64,000 nucleotides of DNA from Bradyrhizobium sp. CCBAU 53421 (GCF_015291625.1 NZ_CP030047.1:3534001-3598000); one strand, 5' to 3'. Positions 17,658-27,967 are shown, counted from the stretch's first letter. Program-made: numbers and translations. The notes: generated by a model not told the origin, from the letters alone.

Positions 17658-18668
17658 TCAGAACGGCCGCGAGAACCGGCGCAGTTGCCAGGCGACGGCG
17701 ATCGCGCCGGCCAGCAGCAGGACGGTGTCCGCAGTGAGCGAGTTGAGAGCGACCGAAGCGAATGCCAGCAGCGCCAACACCACGTTGAGGGCAAAGACCT
17801 CGCCGACGACGCGCCACACCGTAAATCCGTTGTCGGTCGCGCGCTGATAGAAGTGCGAGCGGTGCGCGGACCAGAACGGCTCGCGCCGCGCGATGCGGCG
17901 AACCAGCGTGACCGTCGCATCGGCCAGATAATACAGCGGCAGCAGCAGCGCGGCGGCGAATTGCTGATGCAAAGCGAGCTCGAGCAGGCACCAGCCGAGC
18001 AGCAAGCCGATCGGCAGGCTGCCGACGTCACCGAGGAATATCTTTGCCACCGGCCGGTTGAACGGCGCGAAGCCGAGCAGCGCGCCGCACAGTGCCGCCG
18101 CGACCAGCGCTGGAGCCGCGGGGACGTGGCCGAAGCTGCCGAGCAGGGCGACGGCCACCGTGATCGGCACCGCCTCGGCCGCCGTCATCAGGTCGAGCCC
18201 GTCCATGAAGTTGACGAGGTTCACGAACCAGAGGCCGGCGATCAGCAATAGGCCGCGTTCGAGCCAGACCGGGCAGACCGGTACGAGCCTGAGATCGGCC
18301 GGCGCCGAAAACACCACGGCTGCCACGGCGGCGGCCTGCAGCAGCAGCCGCGGGGCGACGGGCAGCGAGCGGATATCGTCGGCAAAGCCCACCACCGCGA
18401 TGAACAGGCAGGCCGCGAACACCATGAATGGCACCGTCAGGTCCGGCGATCCGGCCATGACGATGACGATCCCGCCCGCGAGCAGCGTGGCTGCGATGAC
18501 AGCGATGCCGGCGCCCTGCGGCGTTGGGATGCGGTGCGACGAGCGGGCGTTCGGCTTCGCCAGCGCGACGCGCAGCAGCAGAGGCCGCGTCGCCCGGATC
18601 AGGACGGCCGAGATCGAGGCGGCCAGCACCGCAGCGATCAAAGACAGGAGAGTTTCGAAACTGCTCAT
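17658..18668 (-). CDS. Undecaprenyl-phosphate sugar-1-phosphate transferase (MraY/WecA/WbpL family)
   Basis: 336 residues, about ten membrane helices. The polyprenyl-phosphate sugar transferase motifs are in order: GFADD near residue 93, NFMDGLD near residue 150 and FLGDVGS near residue 205. A cytoplasmic loop with HRSHFYQRA matches the HIHH-like region of WecA/WbpL. It transfers a sugar 1-phosphate from a UDP-sugar to undecaprenyl phosphate and so starts O-unit synthesis. The adjacent dehydratase/reductase genes make a UDP-QuiNAc or FucNAc-like donor likely. The start at 18668 lies 10 bases after the preceding gene, so the two form an operon. Confidence 0.87.
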   Translation of the reverse strand: MSSFETLLSLIAAVLAASISAVLIRATRPLLLRVALAKPNARSSHRIPTPQGAGIAVIAATLLAGGIVIVMAGSPDLTVPFMVFAACLFIAVVGFADDIRSLPVAPRLLLQAAAVAAVVFSAPADLRLVPVCPVWLERGLLLIAGLWFVNLVNFMDGLDLMTAAEAVPITVAVALLGSFGHVPAAPALVAAALCGALLGFAPFNRPVAKIFLGDVGSLPIGLLLGWCLLELALHQQFAAALLLPLYYLADATVTLVRRIARREPFWSAHRSHFYQRATDNGFTVWRVVGEVFALNVVLALLAFASVALNSLTADTVLLLAGAIAVAWQLRRFSRPF

Positions 18669-18678
18669 TCTGGTCCGG

Positions 18679-19644
18679 CTACTGCGACCCCGGGACTTCG
18701 ATCGGCTCGGCGCCCTTGGCGGCCTTTTCCGGGCTGAGGATCCACACCAGGCCGCCGAACACGCCGACCACGAACGACACCGCGCCGAACAGCAGCGAGA
18801 TGTTGACGCCCTCATTGGCGACCAATCCGGCGTAGCCGAAGGCGAGCGCCATGGTGGCCTCGCGCACTCCCCAGCCCGCGATCGAGATCGGCATCATCGT
18901 GATCAGCATGACCGGGGGCAACAGCTGGAAGATCTCGCCGAAGGTGACGGGGGCCGTGATCGACTTCACCACGCACCAGGCGATCACGACAGTCACCACG
19001 TGAATGGCGATCGAAAGGGTCGCGACCCGCAATCCGTGCTCGCGGCTGAACAGCACCCGGTTCGCGATGACCGCGCAGGCGTGGATGTGGTGCGTTGCCC
19101 ACCACTGCTTCAGCCAGGGCCACGGCAACAGCCCGATCACCAGGAAGCCAAAACCGGCCGCAAGCGCGGCGAGATCGAGCAGCAGCAACGCCAGCCAGCC
19201 GTTTGTATCGGAGATCAGCCGGTAGCTCCAGGGCAGGGTGGCCGCGATGACGACGGCAAGCGCGATCAATCCGACCGCGCGATCGACGAAGATCGAATAG
19301 GTGGCCGCGCGCCAGCCCGCACCGGCGCGCGCGACCAGCCAGAGCCGCACGGCGTCGCCGCCGATCGAGGACGGCAGTGTCTGGTTGAAGAAGGTGCCGA
19401 TCACGTTGAAGCGCATCGCCTGCGCGGTTTGCAGCGGCGCGCCGCACTCCACGCTGATCTCGCGCCAGCGCAAAACCCCGAGGAAGATTTGCAGGAACGT
19501 GACCGCGATCGCGAGGCCGAGCCAGCCCAGGCTCTCGACCTGGATGCGGGCGGCGAGGTCATACAGGTTGACCTTGCGCAGCGAGAAATAGAGCAGCGCA
19601 GCCGAGATCAGGATCTTGACGGTCGAGAGCAGGATTCGGCGCAT
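18679..19644 (-). CDS. Lysylphosphatidylglycerol synthase TM-region (UPF0104) family protein
   Basis: 321 residues with about eight membrane helices. It carries the family marker PSSIGGDAVR near residue 90 and the segment PISIAGWGVREA near residue 235. The family covers the flippase part of MprF and many stand-alone proteins (AglD2, YbhN) with no enzymatic domain. Position directly upstream of the lipid-carrier sugar transferase suggests a role in lipid-linked glycan movement or assembly. The start at 19644 is the first methionine before the first helix; a longer reading to 19749 adds a polar, unlikely leader. Confidence 0.78.
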   Translation of the reverse strand: MRRILLSTVKILISAALLYFSLRKVNLYDLAARIQVESLGWLGLAIAVTFLQIFLGVLRWREISVECGAPLQTAQAMRFNVIGTFFNQTLPSSIGGDAVRLWLVARAGAGWRAATYSIFVDRAVGLIALAVVIAATLPWSYRLISDTNGWLALLLLDLAALAAGFGFLVIGLLPWPWLKQWWATHHIHACAVIANRVLFSREHGLRVATLSIAIHVVTVVIAWCVVKSITAPVTFGEIFQLLPPVMLITMMPISIAGWGVREATMALAFGYAGLVANEGVNISLLFGAVSFVVGVFGGLVWILSPEKAAKGAEPIEVPGSQ

Positions 19645-19979
19645 TTCCGTTCGCGCTGCCAGGTTTTCAGAATGTGTCAAAAACTGCGCAAAACGCTTTC
19701 GCGCGCCCAAATTCGCCGCCTTGGTATGGTTTCCGCACCGATCTGGCAATACCCGTGCCGACTCTATTGCGGCCCGCTCGACCGGGCGGCTAAAGAGGCC
19801 GGACCGGCAAGGGCAGCACTCACCCGGGGTTTACAATACCGGTAAAATCCGACCAGACGTGCGGGGGCACGCGTGATACTGCTCGGATCGTGCTTTTGAG
19901 GTAACCCGACCGCCCGCTGCGGCTGTCCGGGAGAAATCTTAGTGTGTCGTCCGCGGACACGACAGGACTTGAGGCATCG
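19645..19979. other. Divergent intergenic region without a gene
   Basis: 335 bases between the divergent genes starting at 19644 (-) and 19980 (+). It should hold both promoters. I see no convincing -35/-10 pair. A small palindrome TACCGGTA is embedded in an AT-richer patch near 19838-19848. No coding sequence or RNA gene is supported. Confidence 0.5.
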
Positions 19980-21392
19980 ATGGAACGACGAATTATTCCC
20001 CTGATCATGTGTGGCGGCGCAGGCACGCGGCTCTGGCCGGCCTCACGCGAGGTGCATCCGAAGCAGTTCCTGTCGCTGTTCGGGGCGCGCTCGACCTTCC
20101 AGGAGACGCTGCTGCGGGTCGCCGACGCCGGCCTGTTCGAGCGGCCGATCGTGATCACCAACGAGGCCTATCGCTTCATGGTGCTGGAGCAGCTGGCCGA
20201 GATCGGCCGCGAGGCGGACGTGCTGCTGGAGCCGATGCGCCGCGACTCCGGGCCCGCGATCGCGGCCGGTGCGGCATTCGCCCATAGCCGAGACAGCGAA
20301 GCGATCGTGCTGGCGCTCGCCGCCGACCATCTGGTGCGGGACACGGCGGCCTTCGTCGCCGCGTGCCGCGGCGGATTGGTGGCTGCCGAAGCCGGCCGCA
20401 TCGTGACATTCGGCGTCAAGCCGGAGCGGCCCGCCACCGAATACGGCTACATCAGCCCGGGCGAGGTGGTCGCCGGCGAGGTGCGGGCGGTGGCAAAATT
20501 CGTCGAGAAGCCGGATGCCGCGACGGCGGCGGGCTATATCGATGCGGGCTATCTCTGGAACAGCGGCAACTTCATGTTCCGTGCCAGCGTGCTGCTCGAC
20601 GAGTATCGCAATGTCGATGCCGACAGCATCGCCGCGGTGGAGCAGTCGGTTGCGTCAGCAGCGCGCGACCTCGGCTTCGTCAAGCTCGATGCGTCGGCGT
20701 TCGGCGCGGCCAACGCGATCTCGATCGATTACGCCGTGATGGAGAAGACCGCGCATGCCGCGGTGGTGCCGGTGGCGTGTGGCTGGTCCGACATCGGCTC
20801 GTGGCGCCAGGTCTGGGAGCTCTCCGACAAGGACAGCCTGGGCAACGCGGCGCGCGGCGCGGCGGTGTTCGAAGACTCCCGCAACTGCAACGTCTCGACC
20901 GACCGGGCGCTGGTCGCGCTCGAAGGCGTCGACGACCTCGTCGTGGTCGCGACCCAGGACGCCGTGCTGGTCTCGCGCCAGAAGGACGCCAACGGGCTGA
21001 AGCGGCTGGTCGCGAAATTGAAGGTGGCGGCGCCCGAGGTGACCGAGAACCACATCAAGGTGCATCGGCCCTGGGGCTCCTATCAGTCGGTCGACAATGG
21101 CGATCGCCACCAGGTCAAGCGCATCATCGTCAAGCCGGGCGGGCGGCTATCCTTGCAGAAGCACCATCACCGCTCCGAGCACTGGATCGTGGTGCGTGGC
21201 ACCGCGCAGGTCACCGTCAACGAGCTGGTCAAGACGGTGCACGAGAACGAGTCGATCTATATCCCGATCGGCGCGGTGCACCGGCTGGAGAATCCCGGCA
21301 AGATCCAGCTCGAGCTGATCGAGGTGCAGACCGGCAGCTATCTCGGCGAGGACGACATCATCCGCATCGAGGACGACTACCGGCGCAGCTGA
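19980..21392 (+). CDS. Mannose-1-phosphate guanylyltransferase / mannose-6-phosphate isomerase
   Basis: About 470 residues with two domains. The N-terminal GDP-mannose pyrophosphorylase has MCGGAGTRLWP and PKQFL, with FVEKP near residue 170. The C-terminal type II PMI cupin has VHRPWGSY and KHHHRSEHWIVV. It makes GDP-mannose from mannose 1-phosphate, and the cupin may isomerise fructose 6-phosphate. This matches CpsB/ManC/AlgA-type enzymes. A GTG at 19944 with a GGAG eight bases before it is an alternative start; the ATG at 19980 has GAGG five bases upstream. GDP-mannose can feed the mannosyltransferase-like gene at 7406. Confidence 0.92.
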   Translation: MERRIIPLIMCGGAGTRLWPASREVHPKQFLSLFGARSTFQETLLRVADAGLFERPIVITNEAYRFMVLEQLAEIGREADVLLEPMRRDSGPAIAAGAAFAHSRDSEAIVLALAADHLVRDTAAFVAACRGGLVAAEAGRIVTFGVKPERPATEYGYISPGEVVAGEVRAVAKFVEKPDAATAAGYIDAGYLWNSGNFMFRASVLLDEYRNVDADSIAAVEQSVASAARDLGFVKLDASAFGAANAISIDYAVMEKTAHAAVVPVACGWSDIGSWRQVWELSDKDSLGNAARGAAVFEDSRNCNVSTDRALVALEGVDDLVVVATQDAVLVSRQKDANGLKRLVAKLKVAAPEVTENHIKVHRPWGSYQSVDNGDRHQVKRIIVKPGGRLSLQKHHHRSEHWIVVRGTAQVTVNELVKTVHENESIYIPIGAVHRLENPGKIQLELIEVQTGSYLGEDDIIRIEDDYRRS

Positions 21393-21530
21393 GGCGAGCC
21401 GGTTCCCGGGCGAAACCAGGCGCGCGGGGCGATGTAACTCTTTGAATCAAAACGTGTCCGGATTTCGTCCTTGGCAATCGCCACATTTGTGACGCCGTGC
21501 TATAGCGGCTGCCAACGAAGCGGGGTGATT

Positions 21531-21609
21531 TGCGCCAAGGCGCAGATCGGGATGAGGGCACTTGGTGCTGATTCCCTCGGAGCCGGGATGGCTCCCTGAG
21601 GAGCCGGGA
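21531..21609 (+). promoter_or_regulatory. Structured 5' leader with alternative hairpins
   Basis: The 249-base leader before the oxidoreductase gene contains a 6-bp hairpin (TGCGCC-AA-GGCGCA, 21531-21544). It also has two identical 10-mers GGAGCCGGGA (21579-21588 and 21600-21609) that can each pair with the single GGCTCC at 21590-21595. The two pairings exclude each other, as in attenuators. No U-run is present, so any switch would more likely act on translation. This is a reading of sequence complementarity only. Confidence 0.3.
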
Positions 21610-21641
21610 CAACCGCCAGAACGTTACTTGGGGTCTACGAT

Positions 21642-22658
21642 ATGAATGCAAAAGTGTCCGCAGCCGGCGCGAAGGCCGATATCGGCCGCGCATTGCGCGT
21701 CGGCGTGATCGGCGCAGGCGTGATGGGCAGCAACCATGCCCGCGTGCTGGCCGGCCTGCCCGGCGTCCTGCTGATCGGCATCGTCGATCCGCTGCCTGAA
21801 CACCGCACACGCGCCATCGACCTGGTCGGTTGCCGCGCCTTCGAAAGTCTCGATCAGCTGCTTGCCGAGGGCATCGATGCGGTGACGATCGCAGCCCCCA
21901 CCCACCTGCATCACGAGATCGCGCTCGCCTGCATCGCGCGCAACATCCACATCCTGGTCGAGAAGCCGGTCGCATCCACGGTCGAAGAGGGCCGCGAGAT
22001 CGTCGCCGCCGCCGAGCGGGCCGGCGTCACGCTGATGGTCGGCCATGTCGAGCGGTTCAATCCGGCGGTCGCCGCCATCAAGCAGGCGATCTCGGGTGAG
22101 GACATCCTGTCGATCGGCATCACCCGGGTCGGCCCGTTCCCGCCGCGGATGTCCAATGTCGGCGTCGTGATCGATCTTGCCGTGCACGACATCGACCTGA
22201 TCCGCTGGTTCACCGAGTCCGACATCGTCGAGGTGCAGCCGCAGCTCTCGAGCGCGGTCGCCGAGCGCGAGGACATCGCGCTGCTGCAATTCCGCACGGC
22301 GTCCGGCGTGCTCGCGCACATCAACACCAACTGGCTGACGCCGTTCAAGGCGCGCAACGTCACGGTCGCCACCCGCGGCAAATATGTGATGGGCGATCTG
22401 CTGACGCGCCAGGTCACCGAATGCTTCGGCTTCAAGCCGGACGGCAGCTACTCGATGCGTCATCTGCCGGTCGGTCACGACGAGCCGCTCCGCGCCGAAC
22501 TGATTGCCTTCCTCGATGCCGTGCGCGGCGGCAAGCTGCCGGCGGTGTCCGGCGACGAAGGCGTGGCGAGCCTGGAGATCGCGATCCGCTGCCTGGAATC
22601 GCCGGCCAGGCCCGCCGCCTCGACGATCCGCAAGGGACCGCGCCGCATCGCCGGCTGA
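21642..22658 (+). CDS. Gfo/Idh/MocA family oxidoreductase
   Basis: 338 residues. The N-terminal Rossmann fold has GVIGAGVMGSNHARV at about residues 21-35. The conserved EKP motif is at about residue 107 (ILVEKPVA), and the C-terminal domain has DLAVHDIDLI. Paired with a DegT-type aminotransferase 50 bases downstream, it fits the WlbA/WlbE- or QdtA-like logic: a nucleotide sugar is oxidised at C3 and then aminated to a 3-amino sugar for LPS. The exact sugar is inferred from gene pairing. Confidence 0.85.
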   Translation: MNAKVSAAGAKADIGRALRVGVIGAGVMGSNHARVLAGLPGVLLIGIVDPLPEHRTRAIDLVGCRAFESLDQLLAEGIDAVTIAAPTHLHHEIALACIARNIHILVEKPVASTVEEGREIVAAAERAGVTLMVGHVERFNPAVAAIKQAISGEDILSIGITRVGPFPPRMSNVGVVIDLAVHDIDLIRWFTESDIVEVQPQLSSAVAEREDIALLQFRTASGVLAHINTNWLTPFKARNVTVATRGKYVMGDLLTRQVTECFGFKPDGSYSMRHLPVGHDEPLRAELIAFLDAVRGGKLPAVSGDEGVASLEIAIRCLESPARPAASTIRKGPRRIAG

Positions 22659-22708
22659 TTGCCTTCACTGGCTGATTGTCATCCATTCAACACGTGCAAA
22701 GAGCTTCC

Positions 22709-23860
22709 ATGAACCAGCATATGCAGCTTGAGCCCATTCCCTTCATCGATATCGCCGCGCAGCGCCGGCGGCTCGGCAAGTCGATCGATGACGCGGTTGC
22801 GCGCGTGCTCGACCATTGCCAGTTCATCAACGGTCCGGAAGTCACCGCGCTGGAGAAGGCACTGGCGGACTATACAGGCGCCAAGCATGTGGTGAGCTGC
22901 GCTAGCGGCACCGATGCGCTGCTGATGGTCCTGATGGCGAAGAATGTCGGGCCGGGCGATGCGGTGCTGTGCCCGACCTTCACCTTCTGCGCGACCGGCG
23001 AAGTCGTGACGCTGACCGGTGCGACGCCGGTTTTCGTCGATGTCGATGAGGAGACCTTCAACATCGACGTCAATTCGCTCAAGCGCGGCATTGCGACGGC
23101 GCGCGCCCGCGGGCTGAAGCCGGTTGCCGTGATCCCGGTCGATCTGTTCGGCCAGAGCGCCGATCACGACGCGATTGCCGCGGTCGCCGAGGTCGAGGGC
23201 CTGTTCGTGCTCGACGATGCCGCGCAGGGCTTTGGCGCAACCTATAAGAACCGCAGGCTCGGCACCTTCGGGCTCGCCACCGGAACCAGCTTCTTCCCGG
23301 CCAAGCCGCTCGGCTGTTTCGGCGACGGCGGCGCGATCTTCACCGACGACGAGGAACTCGCGCGCACGCTGCGCAGCATCCGCGTCCACGGCCAGGGCTC
23401 GGACAAGTACGATAACGTCCGGCTCGGCCTCACGGCGCGGCTCGACACCATGCAGGCGGCGATCCTGCTCGAGAAGCTGAAGATCTTCGACGACGAGATC
23501 GCGGCGCGCAACAGGGTGGCGGAACGCTATTCGCGCGCGCTCGGCAACCTCGTCGCCGTGCCGCGCGTTGCTCCCGGCTACACCTCGGTGTGGGCGCAGT
23601 ACACCATCCGTCTGACCAACGGCATCGATCGTGACGCTTTCGCGGCGGCCTTGAAGGCGCAGGGCGTCCCGACCATGATCTACTATCCGAAGTCGGTCCA
23701 CCAGCAGACGGCCTACAGCCACTATCCGGTTGCCGACGGTGGCCTGCCGGTCAGCGAGCGGCTGTCGAAGGACGTCATCGCCCTGCCGATGCACCCCTAT
23801 CTCGACGAGGCGGCGCAGGACCGGGTCATCGCGGCTGTGCGCAGCGCGCTACAGGCATGA
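22709..23860 (+). CDS. DegT/DnrJ/EryC1/StrS family sugar aminotransferase
   Basis: About 383 residues of the PLP-dependent sugar aminotransferase family. Visible are INGPEVTALE, SCASGTDALLMVL, FDDAAQG-like (LDDAAQGFGA), and the PLP lysine in SFFPAKPLGCFGDGG. These enzymes aminate keto-sugar nucleotides, here probably a product of the adjacent oxidoreductase. Upstream TTG (22676) and a nearby ATG (22721) are alternative starts; 22709 is chosen as the first ATG. The stop codon TGA lies inside a dispersed palindromic repeat. Confidence 0.88.
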   Translation: MNQHMQLEPIPFIDIAAQRRRLGKSIDDAVARVLDHCQFINGPEVTALEKALADYTGAKHVVSCASGTDALLMVLMAKNVGPGDAVLCPTFTFCATGEVVTLTGATPVFVDVDEETFNIDVNSLKRGIATARARGLKPVAVIPVDLFGQSADHDAIAAVAEVEGLFVLDDAAQGFGATYKNRRLGTFGLATGTSFFPAKPLGCFGDGGAIFTDDEELARTLRSIRVHGQGSDKYDNVRLGLTARLDTMQAAILLEKLKIFDDEIAARNRVAERYSRALGNLVAVPRVAPGYTSVWAQYTIRLTNGIDRDAFAAALKAQGVPTMIYYPKSVHQQTAYSHYPVADGGLPVSERLSKDVIALPMHPYLDEAAQDRVIAAVRSALQA

Positions 23861-23899
23861 TCCCGAAAAGTGGTTTCCGGTTTTCGGGCTGGTTCATGC
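23855..23899. repeat. Dispersed palindromic repeat, family 1 (diverged)
   Basis: An imperfect palindrome GCATGATCCCGAAAA ... TTTTCGGG ... TCATGC, a shortened relative of the 936-984 element. It overlaps the last codon and stop of the aminotransferase gene. Confidence 0.6.
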
Positions 23900-23963
23900 C
23901 TGGATCATTAAGGCCCTGAAGACGTCATTTTGACGTACGGTGATGATGCGCTAGAAGCAGCGC

Positions 23964-25493
23964 ATGCTTGGGCGCATCTTCACCGTCGGCGGCTATACCC
24001 TGCTATCGCGGGTCACCGGGTTCGCGCGCGACATCATGCTCGCGGCGATCCTCGGTGCCGGGCCGGTCGCCGACGCCTTCTTCGTGGCGCTGCGGCTGCC
24101 GAATCATTTCCGCGCGATCTTTGCCGAAGGCGCCTTCAACGCCGCCTTCGTGCCGGCCTATGCCCACGTCCATGGCGAGCGCGGCGAGGCGTCGGCACGG
24201 CTGTTCGCCGACCGCATCTTCACGCTGCTGTTCGCCTCGCAGGTGGTCCTGCTTGTCGTGGCGATGGCGTTCATGCCGCAGGCGATGAGCATCCTCGCGC
24301 CGGGCTTCACCGAGGACGCCGCGCAGCGCAAGCTCGCGATCGAGCTGACCCGGATCACCTTTCCCTATCTCTTGCTGATCACGCTGGTGACGCTCTATGG
24401 CGGCATGCTCAACGTGATGCATCGCTTCGCCAGCGCCGCCGCGGCGCCGATCTTCCTCAACCTCGCCATGATGATGACGCTGGCGCTGGCGGCGTTCTTT
24501 CCGAGCGCCGGGCATGCCGCGGCCTGGGGCGTCCTGATCTCGGGCTTCCTGCAGTTCTTTCTGCTCGCCGGCGACCTCGCGCGCCACGGCGGCCTGCCGC
24601 GATTCGCGCCGCTCAAGCTCGACGAGGACGTCCGCGCCTTCTTCCGTGCGCTGGGGCCGGCGACGCTGGGCTCGATGGGCACGCAGGTCGCGCTGTTCGC
24701 CGACACCATCATCGCGACCTTCCTTCCCGCCGGCGCGCTGTCGGCGCTGTATTATGCCGACCGTCTCAATCAATTGCCGATCGGCGTGATCGGGATCGCG
24801 ATCGGCACCGTGCTGTTGCCGGAGATGTCGCGGCGCCTGACCGCCGACGATCACACCGGCGCCATGGCCGCGCAGCGCCGTGCCTTCGATTTCACGCTGC
24901 TGTTCTCGGTGCCGTTCGTGGCCGCGTTCCTGACGGTTGCCGATCCGATCATGCGCGCGATGTTCGCCCGCGGCGCGTTCTCGAAGGCCGATGCCGCAAC
25001 CGCAGGCGCCACGCTTGCGGCCTATGCGGTGGGACTGATTCCCTTTGTGATGATCCGCAGCGCGGTCGCGACCTTCTATGCCCGCAAGGATACCGCCACC
25101 CCGGTGAAGGCGGCGCTGACCGGGGTCGCGGTCAACGTCGCGCTGAAGATCGCATTGGTCGGCACGCTGGCGCAGGTCGGGCTCGCGCTCGCCACTGCGA
25201 TCGGGGCCTGGGTCAATCTGCTGCTGGTGCTGATGTTCGCCGTGCGCCGCGGCTATCTGGCGCTCGATCGCGCGCTGATCCGCTCGTTCGGCACATTTGC
25301 GATTTGCGGCGTGCTGCTCGCGCTCGCGCTGTGGCTGACCTCGCATTTCGCCTATGTGTGGTTCGCGCCGATGCAGATCTTTCGCGATGAGATGATCCTG
25401 CTGTTGCTGATCACGGTCGGCGCCTTCGTCTACGCCCTGCTGATCCTCACGCTGTTTGGCCGCGGCTGGCTGTTCGCGCTGCGCCGCGTATAG
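23964..25493 (+). CDS. murJ: Lipid II flippase MurJ
   Basis: 509 residues with about 14 membrane helices, the usual MurJ size. The N terminus carries SRVTGFARDI and ADAFFVALRLPN, with FAEGAFNAAFVPAY; these are hallmark residues of the MATE-like MVF superfamily member MurJ. It moves undecaprenyl-linked peptidoglycan precursor across the inner membrane. Placement after polysaccharide genes also leaves a Wzx-like role possible, but the sequence reads as the housekeeping MurJ. Confidence 0.92.
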   Translation: MLGRIFTVGGYTLLSRVTGFARDIMLAAILGAGPVADAFFVALRLPNHFRAIFAEGAFNAAFVPAYAHVHGERGEASARLFADRIFTLLFASQVVLLVVAMAFMPQAMSILAPGFTEDAAQRKLAIELTRITFPYLLLITLVTLYGGMLNVMHRFASAAAAPIFLNLAMMMTLALAAFFPSAGHAAAWGVLISGFLQFFLLAGDLARHGGLPRFAPLKLDEDVRAFFRALGPATLGSMGTQVALFADTIIATFLPAGALSALYYADRLNQLPIGVIGIAIGTVLLPEMSRRLTADDHTGAMAAQRRAFDFTLLFSVPFVAAFLTVADPIMRAMFARGAFSKADAATAGATLAAYAVGLIPFVMIRSAVATFYARKDTATPVKAALTGVAVNVALKIALVGTLAQVGLALATAIGAWVNLLLVLMFAVRRGYLALDRALIRSFGTFAICGVLLALALWLTSHFAYVWFAPMQIFRDEMILLLLITVGAFVYALLILTLFGRGWLFALRRV

Positions 25494-25621
25494 TTTTACC
25501 TGTCAAATCAAATGCATAGGAGAGGACCGCGGGATAGCGCCGCGTGCGGCGGAAAGCGGTTTGCGCTTCGCGGACAACCAAGCCAATATGCACGCAAACA
25601 ACCAAGGCAATTGGAGAGACG

Positions 25622-27931
25622 ATGGCAGCTCCCATCAAATTCGGCGTCGGACAAAGTGTGCGGCGCAAGGAGGACGACGCTCTGATTCGCGGCAAGGGCC
25701 GCTATACCGACGACGTCGCCCCGTCTCCCGCATTGCACGCGCTGATGCTGCGTTCGCCGCACGCGCACGCGACCTACACGATCGATGCCGGCAAGGCCCG
25801 CGGCATGCCCGGCGTGGCGCTGATCCTGACCGCGGCCGATGTCGCCGAACTCGGCGGCCTGCCGTGCCTGTTCAATCTGGAAACCGATCCGTTCACCGCG
25901 CCGCCTTATCCGATCCTCGCCAAGGATGAAGTGCGCCATGTCGGCGACGCCATCGCCTTTGTGGTCGCCGATACCGTTGATCATGCCCGCGACGCGATCG
26001 AGGCCATCGACGTCAAGTGGACGCCGCTGCCGGCGGTGGCCGGCCTGATCAATGCGGTGAAGAAGGACGCGCCGCAGGTGTGGCCCGACAAGCCCGGCAA
26101 TCTGCTGTTCGACGTCTCGATCGGCGACAAGGGCGCCGCAGAAGCCGCCTTCGCCAAGGCGCATGCGGTGGCCGAGATCACTATCGTCAATCCGCGCGTC
26201 ATCACCAATTTCATGGAGACGCGCGCTGCGGTCGCCGAATACGACGCCAAGAAGGATCATCTGACGCTGACGATCGGCAGCCAGGGCAGCCACCGCCTGC
26301 GCGAGATCCTCTGCGACATGATCCTGAAGATGCCGAAGGAGAACATGCGGGTGATCTGCCCGGATGTCGGCGGCGGCTTCGGCACCAAACTGTTTCCCTA
26401 TCGCGAGTATGCGCTGATCTCGGTCGCGGCGCGCAAGCTCAAGAAGACCATCAAGTGGACCGCCGAGCGCTCCGACCATTTCATGGGCGATGCGCAGGGC
26501 CGCGACAACCTCACCACCGCGAAGATGGCGCTCGCCGAGGACGGCAAATTCCTCGGCATGGATGTCGACCTGATGGGCGACATGGGCGCCTATCTCTCGA
26601 CCTTCGCGCCCTACATCCCGCATGGCGGCGCCGGCATGCTGCCGGGCCTCTATGACATCCAGGCCTTCCACTGCCGCGTCCGCACCGTGTTCACCAACAC
26701 GGTGCCGGTCGATGCCTATCGCGGCGCCGGCCGCCCGGAGGCCGCCTATGTGATCGAGCGCCTCGTGGATGCAGCCGCGCGAAAACTCGGCATGACGCCG
26801 GATGCGATCCGGCGGAAGAACTTCATCCCGCCGAAGTCGTTGCCCTATACGACCGCGACCGGCAAGGTCTACGACTCCGGCGACTTCGTCGCGCATATGA
26901 AGCGCGCGATGGAGATCGCCAACTGGAAGGAGTTTCCGAAGCGCGCCAAGGCCGCCAAGAAGGACGGCCTGGTGCGGGGCATCGGCATGGCGAGCTATGT
27001 CGAGGTCTGCGGCACCATGGGCGAGGAGACCGCCAATGTGGCGCTCGATCCCAACGGCGACATCTCGATCCTGATCGGCACGCAGTCGAGCGGGCAGGGC
27101 CACCAGACCGCCTATGCGCAGATCGTCGCCGAGCAGTTCGGCGTGCCGCCCGAGCGTGTCCATGTGCTGCAGGGCGACACCGACAAGATCGCGACCGGCC
27201 TCGGCACCGGCGGTTCGGCCTCGATCCCGTCCGGCGGCGTCAGCGTGCAACGTGCGACGCACGAGCTCGGCAACAAGCTGAAGGAGCTTGCGGCGCAGGC
27301 GCTGGAAGCCGGCACCGGCGACCTCGAGATATCAGACGGCCGCATCCGGATCGCCGGCACCGATCGCTCGGTCAGCTTTGCCGATCTCGCCAAGCGTCCC
27401 GGCGGCGATACGTCGAAGATGAATGCGAGCGCGACCTTCGCCAGCGCCGACGGCACCTATCCGAACGGCACGCATCTCGCCGAGGTCGAGATTGATCCCG
27501 CCACTGGCATCATCAAGATCGTCAGCTACGTCATCGTCGACGATTTCGGCGTCACGCTCAATCCGCTGATGCTCGCGGGCCAGGTTCATGGCGGGGCGAT
27601 GCAGGGCATCGGGCAGGCGCTGATGGAGCAGGCGGTCTATAGCCAGGCCGACGGTCAGCTCGTCACCGGCACCTTCATGGACTATGCGATGCCGCGCGCT
27701 TCCGACGGGCCGTCCTTCGTGTTCGAGACCCACAACGTGCCGTGCACGACCAACCCGCTCGGCGTGAAGGGCGCCGGCGAGGCCGGCGCGATCGGCTCGT
27801 GTCCGGCAGTCGTCAACGCGATCGTCGAGGGGCTGCATCGCGAGTTCGGAATCGACCATGTCGACATGCCGGCCACGCCGGAGCGGATCTGGATCGCGAT
27901 CCGCGAGGCGCAGCGCCGCCATAACCTCTGA
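25622..27931 (+). CDS. Xanthine dehydrogenase family molybdopterin-binding subunit (form II CoxL-like)
   Basis: 769 residues, matching the large subunit of CO dehydrogenase-like molybdenum hydroxylases. The active-site loop reads AYRGAGR, the form II signature (form I is AYxCSFR). The C terminus has [13 protein letters not shown] with the catalytic glutamate. Residues 235-250 contain [10 protein letters not shown]. The ATG at 25622 has GGAGAG a few bases upstream. Partner genes for the FAD and 2Fe-2S subunits are not adjacent, which is unusual. Form II enzymes are of uncertain substrate and many oxidise aldehydes or N-heterocycles rather than CO. Confidence 0.88.
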   Translation: MAAPIKFGVGQSVRRKEDDALIRGKGRYTDDVAPSPALHALMLRSPHAHATYTIDAGKARGMPGVALILTAADVAELGGLPCLFNLETDPFTAPPYPILAKDEVRHVGDAIAFVVADTVDHARDAIEAIDVKWTPLPAVAGLINAVKKDAPQVWPDKPGNLLFDVSIGDKGAAEAAFAKAHAVAEITIVNPRVITNFMETRAAVAEYDAKKDHLTLTIGSQGSHRLREILCDMILKMPKENMRVICPDVGGGFGTKLFPYREYALISVAARKLKKTIKWTAERSDHFMGDAQGRDNLTTAKMALAEDGKFLGMDVDLMGDMGAYLSTFAPYIPHGGAGMLPGLYDIQAFHCRVRTVFTNTVPVDAYRGAGRPEAAYVIERLVDAAARKLGMTPDAIRRKNFIPPKSLPYTTATGKVYDSGDFVAHMKRAMEIANWKEFPKRAKAAKKDGLVRGIGMASYVEVCGTMGEETANVALDPNGDISILIGTQSSGQGHQTAYAQIVAEQFGVPPERVHVLQGDTDKIATGLGTGGSASIPSGGVSVQRATHELGNKLKELAAQALEAGTGDLEISDGRIRIAGTDRSVSFADLAKRPGGDTSKMNASATFASADGTYPNGTHLAEVEIDPATGIIKIVSYVIVDDFGVTLNPLMLAGQVHGGAMQGIGQALMEQAVYSQADGQLVTGTFMDYAMPRASDGPSFVFETHNVPCTTNPLGVKGAGEAGAIGSCPAVVNAIVEGLHREFGIDHVDMPATPERIWIAIREAQRRHNL

Positions 27932-27939
27932 TAAATTGT

Positions 27940-27967
27940 CGCAGGCGGAATGAAGATTCCGCCTGCG
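27940..27967 (+). terminator. Hairpin after the molybdenum hydroxylase gene
   Basis: A perfect 12-bp stem (CGCAGGCGGAAT / ATTCCGCCTGCG) with loop GAAG, 9 bases after the stop at 27931. It is followed by GTGTTTGC. It may end or attenuate transcription toward the cytochrome gene. Confidence 0.65.

Noticed and set aside
25508..27262. A 584-codon minus-strand frame
   Set aside because: Antisense to the CoxL-like gene, with no domain text; the plus-strand gene has clear active-site motifs.
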